A DNA stretch of 64,000 nt from Leifsonia sp. Root227 (GCF_001428745.1 NZ_LMIO01000004.1:62001-126000); one strand, 5' to 3'; positions 17,607 to 26,038 are shown, counted from the stretch's first letter. Translations and numbers: made by a program. Notes: a model not told the origin generated them from the letters alone.

Positions 17607-18003
17607 CCGCACCGCCATCGTCACGTCGGACGCTCCCGCCCCAGCGCACACCTTCTCCCAAGGGGTGCAGCGCGGACCGTTCCTGCAGGTCTCCGGCCAG
17701 GGCCCCGTCGACCCGGCGACCAACGAGTACCTCTTCCCGGACGACGTGGCGGCGCAGACCACCCGCACGCTGCAGAACGTGGAGGCGATCCTCGCCGCGG
17801 GCGGCGCGACCTTCGACGACGTGATGATGCTCCGCGTCTACCTGACCAAGCGCGAGGACTTCGCGATCATGAACGAGGCATACGGCGCGTTCGTCACGCC
17901 GCGCGTCGCATCCGGCGTCCTCCCCGCCCGCACCACCGTCTTCACCGGCCTCCCCCGCGCCGAGATGCTCGTCGAGATCGACGCGCTCGCCGTCCTCGCC
18001 TGA
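17599..18003 (+). CDS. RidA family protein
   Basis: RidA proteins hydrolyse reactive enamine and imine intermediates, such as 2-aminoacrylate, released by PLP-dependent dehydratases. The 134-residue protein shows FSQGVQRGPFLQVSGQGPVDP, TRTLQNVEAILAAGGATFDDVMMLRVYLT, SGVLPARTTVFTGLPRAEMLVEIDALA, including the conserved Arg of the active site. It overlaps the IclR gene by eight bases and has AAAGGACA before its ATG. A RidA next to a fold-III PLP deaminase makes functional sense, since that enzyme would release an enamine. Confidence 0.9.
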   Translation: MTDRTAIVTSDAPAPAHTFSQGVQRGPFLQVSGQGPVDPATNEYLFPDDVAAQTTRTLQNVEAILAAGGATFDDVMMLRVYLTKREDFAIMNEAYGAFVTPRVASGVLPARTTVFTGLPRAEMLVEIDALAVLA

Positions 18004-18090
18004 CCCTGGCCCCTCGCCGCTCCCCGCTTCGCGTGCACAAATCCCGGCTCGCGCCGATCGCGGTCCGCCGGGGCATGGAACGATAGACGC

Positions 18091-18888
18091 GTGGAAGAGC
18101 GCGTGGTGCTGCAGGTGGACGGTGTCGGCTTCGTGCGCGGAGGACGGACGATCCTCGACGGGATCGGGATGCGCGTGCACGCCGGAGAGCACTGGGCGCT
18201 GATCGGCTCGAACGGCGCAGGAAAGAGCACGATCCTCAGCATGCTCGGCGCCGTCGTGCATCCCACCAGGGGAACAGTGGAGGTGCTCGGCCGCCGCCTC
18301 GGGCGCGTCGACCTGCGCGAACTGCGCGGCCTGATCGGTCACGTCAACCCGCGGCACGAGGTGCGCTCGCCCCTGACCGTGCGAGACGTGGTGCTCACCG
18401 GAGCCACGGGCACCACAGAGCGGATGATGCGCTGGGAGCCGACCGAGGAGCAGGAGCGCAGAGCGGACGAGCTCATCCAGCTGCTCGGGATGCACGACCT
18501 CGCCGACGCGGTCTGGCCGGTCCTCTCGCAGGGCGAGCGCGGCCGCGCCCTCATCGCCCGCGCCCTCCTGCCCGACCCGCATCTGCTGCTGCTGGACGAG
18601 CCGAGCACCGGGCTCGACATCGCGGCCAGGGAGCACCTGCTCGACCGGATCGACGGGCTGCGCGCCCAGCATCCCGACCTGGCGAGCGTGCTGGTGACGC
18701 ACCACCTCGAGGAGCTTCCCGCGACCACGACGCACGCCATGCTGCTCCGCGACGGCCGCATCGTCGCGCAGGGCGCCGCCGACGACGTGCTCACCAGCGA
18801 GCTCATCTCGGAGACGCTCGACTACCCGCTGGAGCTGACCCGCACCGACGGCCGCTGGGCCGTCAGAACCGCGAGGAACTGGGGCTGA
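18091..18888 (+). CDS. ABC transporter ATP-binding protein, ModF/iron-type
   Basis: The 265-residue ATPase has Walker A GSNGAGKST (39-47), signature LSQGERGRALIARAL and Walker B LLLLDEPSTG with a His-switch in VTHHLEEL. The signature is LSQGE rather than LSGGQ, as in a subgroup of stand-alone cytosolic ATPases related to ModF and iron-complex transporters. No permease or binding protein is adjacent, so partner and substrate are unknown. The GTG start has no clear ribosome site. It is followed after 67 bases by the type III polyketide synthase gene. Confidence 0.8.
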   Translation: MEERVVLQVDGVGFVRGGRTILDGIGMRVHAGEHWALIGSNGAGKSTILSMLGAVVHPTRGTVEVLGRRLGRVDLRELRGLIGHVNPRHEVRSPLTVRDVVLTGATGTTERMMRWEPTEEQERRADELIQLLGMHDLADAVWPVLSQGERGRALIARALLPDPHLLLLDEPSTGLDIAAREHLLDRIDGLRAQHPDLASVLVTHHLEELPATTTHAMLLRDGRIVAQGAADDVLTSELISETLDYPLELTRTDGRWAVRTARNWG

Positions 18889-18943
18889 GACCGGCCAACA
18901 TGGGAATCGTCCCCGCCGGGGTCGCGCCGCCGTCGCACGGTGG

Positions 18944-18949
18944 TACGTT
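18944..18949 (+). promoter_or_regulatory. -10 hexamer of a leaderless polyketide synthase transcript
   Basis: TACGTT ends six bases before the GTG of the type III polyketide synthase gene, and no ribosome site is present. Transcription would start at the GTG. This gives the three-gene operon its own promoter, separate from the ABC ATPase gene. Confidence 0.55.
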
Positions 18950-18955
18950 TCGCAT

Positions 18956-20110
18956 GTGAGCCGCATCGTGTCGGTGGCTCCGGTCGTGCCCGACCGGAGT
19001 TACAGCCAGGGCGAGATCACCGCGGCTCTGCTCGCGATGATCACCGCCGATCCAGGGCGTCAGGCGGTCATGCGTCGCATCCACGCATCCAGTGGGGTGG
19101 AGACGCGCAATCTCGTGATGCCGCTCGAACAGTACAGTTCGATCGCGTCGTTCCAGGAGTCCAACGACTTCTTCATCGCCGAGGGCACCACCCTCGCCGA
19201 GCGCGCCCTCACCGGTGCGCTCGCTGCGGCCGGCCTGCAGCCGACGGACGTGGACTTCCTCCTCTTCACCTCGGTGACCGGCATCGCCGCGCCGTCGATC
19301 GACGCGCAGCTGGTGCAGCGGCTCGGCCTGCGCACCGACGTCAAACGGCTGCCGAGCTTCGGGCTGGGCTGCGTCGCCGGCGCAGCCGGGATCGCCCGCG
19401 TCCACGACTACCTCACCGGCCACCCGAACGAAGTCGCCGTGCTGCTCTCGGTCGAGCTCTGCTCGCTCACCGTGCAGGCCAGCGACGACTCGATGGCGAA
19501 CATCGTCGCGAGCGGCCTGTTCGGCGATGGGGCGGCAGCGGTGATCATGGTCGGCGACAACCGCGCCAAGCAGCTCGGCCTCCCCGGCCCGGAGATCGTC
19601 GACACCCGCAGCCGCATCTACCCCGACACCGCGGATGTGATCGGCTGGGACATCGGAGGCACCGGCTTCCGCATCGTGCTCAGCGCCGGCGTGCCCGAGG
19701 TCATCGACCGCAACTTCGCCTCCGATGCAGAAGGACTCCTGGCCGCGCACGACCTGACGATCGCCGACGTCGGAGCCTGGGCGGCGCACCCGGGCGGCCC
19801 GAAGGTGCTCGAAGCGTTCGCCAGGGCACTCGACCTGCCGGACGGCGCCCTCGACGCGAGCTGGCGCTCGCTGGCACGGGTCGGCAACCTGTCGTCTGCC
19901 GCGGTGCTGCACGTGCTCGCCGAGCTGATGGATGCGCACCAGGCGCCGGGCACGAACGGCCTGCTCTTCGCGCTCGGCCCAGGCGTGACCGCCGAACTGG
20001 TGCTGCTGCACTGGGCGGACGGGAACGCGGAGTCGCACGACCGCGCGGCTCTCGACGGCGCGGCTCTCGACCCGGAGGACGACGGCACGGCGATGGGCAC
20101 CGCCGCGTGA
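18956..20110 (+). CDS. Type III polyketide synthase (alkylresorcinol/alkylpyrone synthase-like)
   Basis: The enzyme condenses a fatty acyl starter with malonyl-CoA units to give alkylresorcinols or alkylpyrones. The 384-residue protein has the chalcone-synthase-fold triad: Cys139 in SFGLGCVAGAAG, His278 in AWAAHPGGPKV and Asn311 in ARVGNLSSAAV. It also has the GLFGDGAAAVIM motif. The two following genes, a methyltransferase and a flavoprotein, overlap it end to end, giving the same order as Streptomyces griseus srsABC, where the products are methylated and oxidised phenolic lipids. Chain length and ring type cannot be read from sequence. Confidence 0.9.
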   Translation: MSRIVSVAPVVPDRSYSQGEITAALLAMITADPGRQAVMRRIHASSGVETRNLVMPLEQYSSIASFQESNDFFIAEGTTLAERALTGALAAAGLQPTDVDFLLFTSVTGIAAPSIDAQLVQRLGLRTDVKRLPSFGLGCVAGAAGIARVHDYLTGHPNEVAVLLSVELCSLTVQASDDSMANIVASGLFGDGAAAVIMVGDNRAKQLGLPGPEIVDTRSRIYPDTADVIGWDIGGTGFRIVLSAGVPEVIDRNFASDAEGLLAAHDLTIADVGAWAAHPGGPKVLEAFARALDLPDGALDASWRSLARVGNLSSAAVLHVLAELMDAHQAPGTNGLLFALGPGVTAELVLLHWADGNAESHDRAALDGAALDPEDDGTAMGTAA

Positions 20111-20631
20111 TCCTGTACGCGATCCTGGTGCTCGCCACCGGCGGCGAGCGCATCGCCGAGCTGATCGTGTCGTCGCGCAACGCGGCCTGGTCGTTCGCGC
20201 GCGGCGGCGTCGAATACGGCAAGGGGCACTTCCCGCCGATGGTGGCGCTGCACACCGGGCTGCTGCTGGCCTGCCTGGCCGAGGTGTGGTGGGGCGGCCG
20301 TCCGTTCATCCCGTGGCTGGGGTGGCCGATGCTGGTGCTCGTGCTGGCCAGCCAGGGCCTGCGCTGGTGGTGCATCGCCGCCCTCGGACCACGCTGGAAC
20401 ACCCGCGTCATCATCGTGCGCGACCTGCCACTCGTCACGCGCGGGCCGTACCGCTGGCTGAAGCACCCGAACTACATCGCGGTGGTGGTGGAAGGGTTCG
20501 CGCTCCCGCTCGTGCACACCGCGTGGATCACGGCCATCGCGTTCACGGTGCTGAACGCCGTGCTGCTGCTGGCGGTGCGCATCCCCTGCGAGAACCGCGC
20601 GCTGGCGTCGGTGGAGCCAGCGCGAGCATGA
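20107..20631 (+). CDS. Isoprenylcysteine carboxyl methyltransferase (ICMT) family protein
   Basis: This 174-residue integral membrane methyltransferase has four or five hydrophobic segments. It also has the ICMT motif GPYRWLKHPNYIAVVVE, with a late Glu in RIPCENRAL, the SAM-binding region of the family. By position it is the counterpart of SrsB, which O-methylates alkylresorcinols. The GTG overlaps the synthase stop by four bases and its own stop overlaps the next ATG, so all three genes are coupled. Prenyl-cysteine methylation is unlikely in a bacterium. Confidence 0.85.
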   Translation: MILYAILVLATGGERIAELIVSSRNAAWSFARGGVEYGKGHFPPMVALHTGLLLACLAEVWWGGRPFIPWLGWPMLVLVLASQGLRWWCIAALGPRWNTRVIIVRDLPLVTRGPYRWLKHPNYIAVVVEGFALPLVHTAWITAIAFTVLNAVLLLAVRIPCENRALASVEPARA

Positions 20632-21692
20632 ACGCCGCGCCCGGCCTGATCGTCGTCGGGGCAGGCCCGGTGGGACTGGCGTGCGCGATCGAGGCGCGGC
20701 TGGCCGGGATAGCCGTGCTGGTGATCGAAGCCAGGGACGACCCGATCGACAAGGCGTGCGGTGAGGGCTTGATGCCCGGCGCGCTCGCCGCCCTGCACGT
20801 GATGGGGGTCGACCCTGCCGGGCATCCGCTGGCCGGGATCGCCTACCTGGACGGCACGAGGCGGGTGGAGCACCAGTTCTCGGAGCGGCCGGGGCGCGGC
20901 GTGCGCCGGACCACACTGCAGCAGGCGCTCGCGACGCGGGCGCGCGAACTCGGGGCGACCGTCGAGCGGGCGCGCGTCGTCGGGCTGGAGAACGGGACGG
21001 ACGAGGTGTCGGTGATCCTCGCGACGGACGCCGCGCATCCCACGGGTGGCAGACGCACGGCCCCGTGGCTGATCGCGGCAGACGGACTTCACTCCCCGCT
21101 CCGCCGTCTCGCCGGTCTCGACGGCCGCCCGCAGCGGGATGCGCGCCGCCGCTTCGGGGTGCGCCGCCACTACGCGATCGCGCCGTGGACGGACCTCGTC
21201 GAGGTGCACTGGGCGGCGGACGTCGAGGCGTACGTGACCCCGGTGGACGACAACCTCGTCGGCGTCGCCGTGCTCGGCCATCGGCCGCTCGACCAGGATG
21301 CGGCACTCGCGCGCATCCCGCAGCTCGCCGAGCGGCTGCGCGGCGTTGAGGCGGTCAGCTCCGTGCGCGGGGCCGGCCCGCTGCTGCAGCGCACGAAGGC
21401 GCGCACCGCCGGCCGCCTGCTGCTGGCCGGAGACGCCTCCGGCTATGTGGACGCCCTCACCGGCGAGGGGATGCGCGTCGGCTTCGCCCAGGCACGCGCC
21501 GCGGTCGCTGCGGTGGTGGCCGCGGACCCTGCGCGATACGAGCGGGCGTGGCGGACGACAACGCGCGACTTCCGCATGCTCACGTCCGGCCTGGTGACGG
21601 CGGCCCGCTCGCCGATGCGCGGCAGGATCGTGCCTGCCGCCACCGCCCGCCCCCAGCTTTTCGGTTCCATCGTCGAACGGCTGTCGCGGTAG
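20628..21692 (+). CDS. FAD-dependent oxidoreductase (SrsC-like / geranylgeranyl-reductase-like)
   Basis: The 354-residue flavoprotein has an N-terminal Rossmann motif LIVVGAGPVGLACAIEARLAG, the KACGEGLMPGAL motif seen in geranylgeranyl reductases and SrsC-type hydroxylases. A second FAD motif is LLLAGDASGYVDALTGEGMRVGF. It would hydroxylate or oxidise the phenolic lipid made by the upstream synthase, as SrsC does when forming quinones. It is the last gene of the three-gene overlapping operon. The exact reaction is inferred from context. Confidence 0.85.
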   Translation: MNAAPGLIVVGAGPVGLACAIEARLAGIAVLVIEARDDPIDKACGEGLMPGALAALHVMGVDPAGHPLAGIAYLDGTRRVEHQFSERPGRGVRRTTLQQALATRARELGATVERARVVGLENGTDEVSVILATDAAHPTGGRRTAPWLIAADGLHSPLRRLAGLDGRPQRDARRRFGVRRHYAIAPWTDLVEVHWAADVEAYVTPVDDNLVGVAVLGHRPLDQDAALARIPQLAERLRGVEAVSSVRGAGPLLQRTKARTAGRLLLAGDASGYVDALTGEGMRVGFAQARAAVAAVVAADPARYERAWRTTTRDFRMLTSGLVTAARSPMRGRIVPAATARPQLFGSIVERLSR

Positions 21693-21755
21693 CGAGGCGT
21701 GTGCCGTAGTATGTGACACGTTCAGTGATCAGATGCGGTATGTCCCGGGAGCCAG

Positions 21756-22019
21756 ATGGGTGAAGCGAACCAGCCCGTCCAGGGCAGCGGGCTGTCGCGC
21801 CGCACGACGATCACGTTCTATCTCCCGGAGGAGCTGCGCAGCCGGGCACGGGCCGTCTACCGCTCGACGTCGTTCGAGGAGAAGGACAGCAGCTGGTCGG
21901 AGATGCTCAACAAAGCGCTCCTCACTGAGATCGGGCGTCGCGAGGCGATCTACAACGACGGCGTCCCGTTCACGGGCCGCGACGATCCGCTCCCGCCTGG
22001 CCGCCCGATCGGCTTTTAG
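21756..22019 (+). CDS. Small ribbon-helix-helix-like protein
   Basis: The 87-residue protein has a central RRTTITFYLPEELRSRARAVYR strand-helix, then SSWSEMLNKALLTEIGRRE as a second helix. It ends in GRDDPLPPGRPIGF. This pattern resembles ribbon-helix-helix DNA-binding proteins of the small ParB-like partition group, including the closing PPGRP motif. A TAGTAT hexamer at 21707-21712 may be its promoter, and GGGAG precedes the ATG. It could be a small regulator of the polyketide operon or unrelated. No partner ParA or toxin is adjacent. Confidence 0.7.
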   Translation: MGEANQPVQGSGLSRRTTITFYLPEELRSRARAVYRSTSFEEKDSSWSEMLNKALLTEIGRREAIYNDGVPFTGRDDPLPPGRPIGF

Positions 22020-22041
22020 CCGCCGGGAGCGCGTCAGTGCG

Positions 22042-22410
22042 TCAGCGCTTGGCGAGGGTCCCGAGCTTGTCGCCGCCGTTCTTGTAGACGGTGAGGGTGT
22101 CGCCGTCGACCTTGGCGGTGTGCGCGAGGTTGAGCCACGGCGTGACGCCCTCGCAGGCCTTCAGAGTGGAGGCGAACGGCCCGAACGTGAAGGTGTCTCC
22201 CGAGACCGTGCCCTTGCCGCTCATGTCGTTGCAGCCGTCGTTTCCGTGGAACGTTCCGTCCGACTCGATGGTGAGCGACGGTTGTCCAGCGGTGTCCTCA
22301 CCCCAGGAACCGGTGAAGGACGACGCGGACGACGAGCATCCGGAGAGGGCCGCCAGCACGACGGCGGCGGCGATGGCGATGGCGGGGCGGACGAGCCTGG
22401 CGGTCTTCAT
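22042..22410 (-). CDS. META-domain-like lipoprotein
   Basis: The 122-residue product has a lipoprotein signal ending LAALSGC (Cys25). The small beta domain matches META/HslJ-type folds: GSWGEDTAGQPSLTIESDG, FHGNDGCNDMSGKGTVSGDTF, TLKACEGV, LTVYKNGG. Such proteins sit on the outer face of the membrane; their role is poorly known. The ATG is preceded by TAGGTT at six bases and by no ribosome site, so the transcript is probably leaderless. Confidence 0.8.
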   Translation of the reverse strand: MKTARLVRPAIAIAAAVVLAALSGCSSSASSFTGSWGEDTAGQPSLTIESDGTFHGNDGCNDMSGKGTVSGDTFTFGPFASTLKACEGVTPWLNLAHTAKVDGDTLTVYKNGGDKLGTLAKR

Positions 22411-22416
22411 GGCTAA

Positions 22417-22422
22417 AACCTA
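22417..22422 (-). promoter_or_regulatory. -10 hexamer of the leaderless META-lipoprotein gene
   Basis: On the minus strand TAGGTT is followed by six bases and then the ATG. The same spacing is seen for nucS and the polyketide synthase. Two short palindromes, CGGTCACGACCG (22431-22442) and ATGCATGCAT (22445-22454), lie just upstream in the divergent promoter region. Confidence 0.55.
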
Positions 22423-22500
22423 GCGGCGATCGGTCACGACCGGAATGCATGCATAATCTCATTTCGACATCCGATTGCATCCCGCCGACGCGAGGGTAGC

Positions 22501-23022
22501 GTGACGGCAATGACAGACAGCACGAGCACAGATAGCACGAGCACCCGCGACGACGACCTCGCCACCATCTCCGGCCTCATCTCGGCGTCCCGCGTTGCGC
22601 TCTTCACCACGCAGACCGCGTCCGGCGCCCTGCACTCCCGGCCGCTCGCCACCCAGAAGGCCGAGTTCGACGGCGACCTGTGGTTCTTCACCCAGGACCC
22701 GAGCCCGAAGGTCGCCGACATCCACGCGCATCCCCAGGTCAACGTGTCGTACGACACGGGGAAGGGCTACCTGTCGCTGGCCGGCACGGCCGAGCTCGTC
22801 CACGACAGGGACAAGGTGGACGAGCTGTGGAGCCCGTCGATGGAGGCGTGGTTCCCGGAAGGCAAGGACGATCCAGCCGTCGCGCTCCTGCACGTCAGCG
22901 CGGAGTCGGCGGAGTTCTGGGCGTCGCACGAGCCAGGCATCGTCAAGGTGTTCAAGATCGCCAAGGCGGCCGTCACCCACACGCCGCCGGACATAGGCGA
23001 GAACAAGACCGTCGAGCTCTAG
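22501..23022 (+). CDS. Pyridoxamine 5'-phosphate oxidase family protein (general stress type)
   Basis: The 173-residue protein has the split-barrel flavin-binding pattern of general-stress PNPOx-like proteins: ISASRVALFTTQTASGALHSRPLATQ, DLWFFTQDPSPKVADIHAHPQVNVSYD, YLSLAGTAELVHDRDKVDELW. Such proteins bind FMN, FAD or F420 and reduce small substrates; they are not vitamin B6 oxidases. The GTG at 22501 follows GAGGG at a good distance; an ATG at 22510 is possible. Its TAG stop overlaps the stop of the convergent dehydrogenase gene in a GCTCTAGAGC palindrome. Confidence 0.85.
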   Translation: MTAMTDSTSTDSTSTRDDDLATISGLISASRVALFTTQTASGALHSRPLATQKAEFDGDLWFFTQDPSPKVADIHAHPQVNVSYDTGKGYLSLAGTAELVHDRDKVDELWSPSMEAWFPEGKDDPAVALLHVSAESAEFWASHEPGIVKVFKIAKAAVTHTPPDIGENKTVEL

Positions 23023-23927
23023 AGCACGACCCTCGTGGATGCGCGCAACGACTCCCGCGCGGCCAGCGCGACTCTGAGCGCATCCACGGCGGCGCTCGTC
23101 GGGCAGCGGTCCGGCGGGCTGCCCTCTGTGACGCAGTCGAGGAAGTAGCGCGCCTGCGCGACGAACGGCTCGCCCTCGGCCGGCTGCAGCGCATCCACGC
23201 CGTCCGTGCCGACCAGGTCGAGGCTGGTGCTGAAGGCGAAGCCCTCCGGCAGGTCGGCGACGCTGAGCACGGTCGCCACCCCGCCGTCGCGGTACTCGGT
23301 CGTGGTCGTCACGGGCGCGCCGTATCCGCCAGGGGTTCGCACGGCCGTCACCGCCACCGGCTCCCCGAGGTGCAGGTTGGCCTGGTCGAAGTCGTGGATC
23401 GCGAAGTCGACCACCATGCCACCGGACTGCTCCTCGTCCGCGAGCCAGTCCGGCCGGTGCGGCGACGACGTGAGCCGCGTGGCCCGCAGCGCGCGGACCC
23501 GCCCGATCCCTCCGGCGGCCACCCGCTCGGCGAGCTCAGCGTACGCGGGGAAGAACCGCACGACGTGCGCCACCATCAGCACGCCGGGCGCGCGGTCGGC
23601 GGCAGCGGCGACGGCGCGCGCATCCTCGACGGTCAGCGCGATCGGCTTCTCCAGCAGCACGTTCCTGCCCGCCTCCAGCGCGCGGATCGCGAGCTCTGCA
23701 TGCGTCGGGGTCGGGGTGCAGACCGACACGATGGTGACCGCCGGATCGGTCAGCGCTTCGTCGAGCGTCGTCGCCCAGCGCGCATCCGGTGCGGCAGGCA
23801 GCGACGGGCGACGACGCGGCGACACCACGGCGTGCACCCGGACGCCGAGCGCGAGCCAGGCGCGGGCGTGCGCCTCCGCCATCCGCCCTGCGCCGACGAT
23901 CGCGACACCGTGCGATGGGCGGCTCAC
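23019..23927 (-). CDS. Gfo/Idh/MocA family oxidoreductase
   Basis: The 302-residue dehydrogenase opens SHGVAIVGAGRMAEAHARAW, the NAD(P)-binding motif, followed by VSVCTPTPTHAELAIRALEAGRNVLLEKPIAL, the family signature with the catalytic EKP Lys. It acts on sugars, inositols or related polyols. The GTG at 23927 overlaps the ROK regulator stop by four bases (GTGA), which fixes the start. Its pairing with a ROK regulator indicates carbohydrate metabolism. The specific substrate is unknown. Confidence 0.9.
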   Translation of the reverse strand: MSRPSHGVAIVGAGRMAEAHARAWLALGVRVHAVVSPRRRPSLPAAPDARWATTLDEALTDPAVTIVSVCTPTPTHAELAIRALEAGRNVLLEKPIALTVEDARAVAAAADRAPGVLMVAHVVRFFPAYAELAERVAAGGIGRVRALRATRLTSSPHRPDWLADEEQSGGMVVDFAIHDFDQANLHLGEPVAVTAVRTPGGYGAPVTTTTEYRDGGVATVLSVADLPEGFAFSTSLDLVGTDGVDALQPAEGEPFVAQARYFLDCVTEGSPPDRCPTSAAVDALRVALAARESLRASTRVVL

Positions 23928-25105
23928 CGCACCACGCGGTTGATCTCGGCGGCGTCGAACAGCTTGTCCAGCACCAGCCGCCCCGCACCGCGGATGCCCG
24001 CCCTGTCCTTCGTCACCGACACGGCGATGTCGAGGTTGTCCGTCACCATCGGCAGGCACTCGAAGTAGATCGCCGAGCGCACGCCGGCGACGAACGCCTC
24101 CGCCTCGCCGAGGATCCCTCCGAGCACGAGCCGCTGCGGGTTGAAGAAGTTCATGATCGTCGCGAGCACGCCGCCGACCCTGCTGCCTGCTTCGCGCAGC
24201 ATCTGGGTGGCCAGTGGATGCGCATCCCTGGCCAGCGCGAGCACCTCGCTCGTGTCAGCGACCTCCACCCCGGCGTCGCGCAGGGCCTGCACGATCGCCG
24301 CTCCCCCCGCCACCGCATCCAGGCAGCCGGTGCGACCGCAGGAGCACAGCACGGGTGGTGCGCCAGGCACGCTGACGTGGCTGATGTCCCCCGCCATGCC
24401 GTGGTAGCCGTGGTAGAGCCCGCCGAGCGCGATCACGCCGCAGCCGATGCTCGATCCGGCCTTGACGAAGACGAGGTGCTGCACGTCGTCGCCGAGGGCG
24501 TCGTGCTCGCCGAGCGCCATCAGGTTGGCGTCGTTGTCCGTGGCGGCGGGAAGGCCACTCAGCTCTGTCATGGCCGCGGCGACGTCCACGCCGTTCCAGC
24601 CTGGCATCCTCGACGGCGAAACCATGCGGCCGGTCGTGGAGTCGACGGGGCCAGGCAGGCCGATCCCGTAGCCGCGCAGGCGCTGGCCCGCTTCGGCGTG
24701 CTCGGCGACGAGCGCGTCGGCGACGGTCATGATCCAGCGCAGGATGCGCTGCGGTCCCTGGCCGATGTCCATGTTCTCGTTGCGCACGGCGATGAGACGC
24801 CCGGAGAGGTCGATGAGGCCGAACGTGGCATGGTGGGAGCCGAGGTCGACGGAGCAGACGACACCGCTGCTCGGGTCGACTTCGAGGGTGCGCGGGCGGC
24901 GGCCGCCCTGGGAGACGCCCTCCCCCGCCTCACGGATGTAGCCGGAGGCGATCAGGGCGTCGATGCGCTGGGCGACCGTGGACGGCGACAGCCCGGTGCT
25001 GCGGGCGATCTCGGCGCGGGAGCGCGAGTGTCCAGAACGAATCAGGTCGAGGATCGCCCCGGCGTTCGAGCCGTGGAGCTGGTGTGCGTCGATGGTGCTG
25101 GTCAT
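23924..25105 (-). CDS. ROK family transcriptional regulator
   Basis: The 393-residue protein has an N-terminal winged helix (about 15-75, SRAEIARSTGLSPSTVAQRIDALI). The ROK sugar-binding/kinase-like domain follows, with SVDLGSHHATFGLIDLSG, GIGLPGPVDSTTGR, and the zinc motif CSCGRTGCLDAVAGG. NagC/XylR-type ROK repressors sense sugars or sugar phosphates. The ATG at 25105 follows GAGGAGAG. It is transcribed divergently from an amino-acid ABC importer, so a sugar-responsive regulator appears to control an amino-acid transport operon. Confidence 0.9.
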   Translation of the reverse strand: MTSTIDAHQLHGSNAGAILDLIRSGHSRSRAEIARSTGLSPSTVAQRIDALIASGYIREAGEGVSQGGRRPRTLEVDPSSGVVCSVDLGSHHATFGLIDLSGRLIAVRNENMDIGQGPQRILRWIMTVADALVAEHAEAGQRLRGYGIGLPGPVDSTTGRMVSPSRMPGWNGVDVAAAMTELSGLPAATDNDANLMALGEHDALGDDVQHLVFVKAGSSIGCGVIALGGLYHGYHGMAGDISHVSVPGAPPVLCSCGRTGCLDAVAGGAAIVQALRDAGVEVADTSEVLALARDAHPLATQMLREAGSRVGGVLATIMNFFNPQRLVLGGILGEAEAFVAGVRSAIYFECLPMVTDNLDIAVSVTKDRAGIRGAGRLVLDKLFDAAEINRVVR

Positions 25106-25198
25106 GGCGCAGCTCGCTCTCCTCTGAACACGTGTGAGTTGAGGATACTGTACCGACTTTCTTCGATTTCGCATTAAGTAATTCCAATATTGCGCAAA

Positions 25199-25214
25199 AC
25201 TAGGTTCACTTAGT
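25199..25214. promoter_or_regulatory. Candidate ROK operator in the divergent intergenic region
   Basis: ACTAGGTTCACTTAGT is an imperfect palindrome of seven-base arms with one mismatch and a two-base centre. It lies between the divergent ROK regulator and ABC importer genes, in a clearly AT-richer stretch that also has TTGCGCAA at 25190-25197. Function is inferred from position only. Confidence 0.35.
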
Positions 25215-25282
25215 ACGCTTTCCGCAACCCGGACCACCGGCCGCTCGACCAGGCCAGATCAATGACGACGCGAGGAACCCGC

Positions 25283-26038
25283 ATGACCGCAGCAACCGAC
25301 CAGCAGCTCATGGTGAGCCTGCGCGCCGTCGACAAGCACTTCGGCGAGCTGCACGTTCTCCAGAACATCGACCTGGACGTGCACCCCCAGGAGGTCGTGG
25401 TCGTGGTCGGCCCGTCCGGCTCTGGCAAGTCGACGCTGTGCCGCTCGATCAACCGCCTCGAAACCATCGACTCCGGCGAGATCCGCGTCGACGGCGAACT
25501 GCTCCCCGTCGAGGGCGCCGGCCTCGCCCGCCTCCGCGCGGACGTCGGCATGGTCTTCCAGTCGTTCAACCTCTTCGCCCACCGCACGATCCTCGACAAC
25601 GTGACGCTCGCCCCCATCAAGGTGCGCGGCACGAAGAAGGCGGAAGCGGAGAAGGAGGCGATGGTCCTGCTCGACCGCGTCGGCATCGCCGACAAGGCGC
25701 ACGCCCACCCCGCCCAGCTCTCCGGCGGCCAGCAGCAGCGCGCCGCCATCGCGCGAGCCCTCGCCATGCACCCCAAGGTCATGCTCTTCGACGAGCCGAC
25801 GAGCGCCCTCGACCCCGAGATGGTCGGCGAGGTGCTGGACGTGATGACCTCGCTCGCCAAGGAGGGCATGACGATGATCGTCGTCACGCACGAGATGGGC
25901 TTCGCCCGCCGCGCCGCCGATCGCGTGGTCTTCATGGACCGCGGTCAGATCGTCGAGCAGGCCACCCCAGCCGAATTCTTCGACTCGCCGCGCTCCGAGC
26001 GCGCCAAGTCGTTCCTCGCTTCCGTCCTCTCGCACTAG
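25283..26038 (+). CDS. Polar amino acid ABC transporter ATP-binding protein
   Basis: The 251-residue ATPase energises uptake by the two permeases encoded downstream. It has Walker [11 protein letters not shown] (about 43-52), [17 protein letters not shown], Walker [13 protein letters not shown] and [10 protein letters not shown], the GlnQ/GluA type. The ATG at 25283 was chosen because AGGA lies six bases upstream; an in-frame ATG at 25262 is possible. It is the first gene of an operon that continues through asparaginase, CutC and a ROK kinase. Confidence 0.9.
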   Translation: MTAATDQQLMVSLRAVDKHFGELHVLQNIDLDVHPQEVVVVVGPSGSGKSTLCRSINRLETIDSGEIRVDGELLPVEGAGLARLRADVGMVFQSFNLFAHRTILDNVTLAPIKVRGTKKAEAEKEAMVLLDRVGIADKAHAHPAQLSGGQQQRAAIARALAMHPKVMLFDEPTSALDPEMVGEVLDVMTSLAKEGMTMIVVTHEMGFARRAADRVVFMDRGQIVEQATPAEFFDSPRSERAKSFLASVLSH

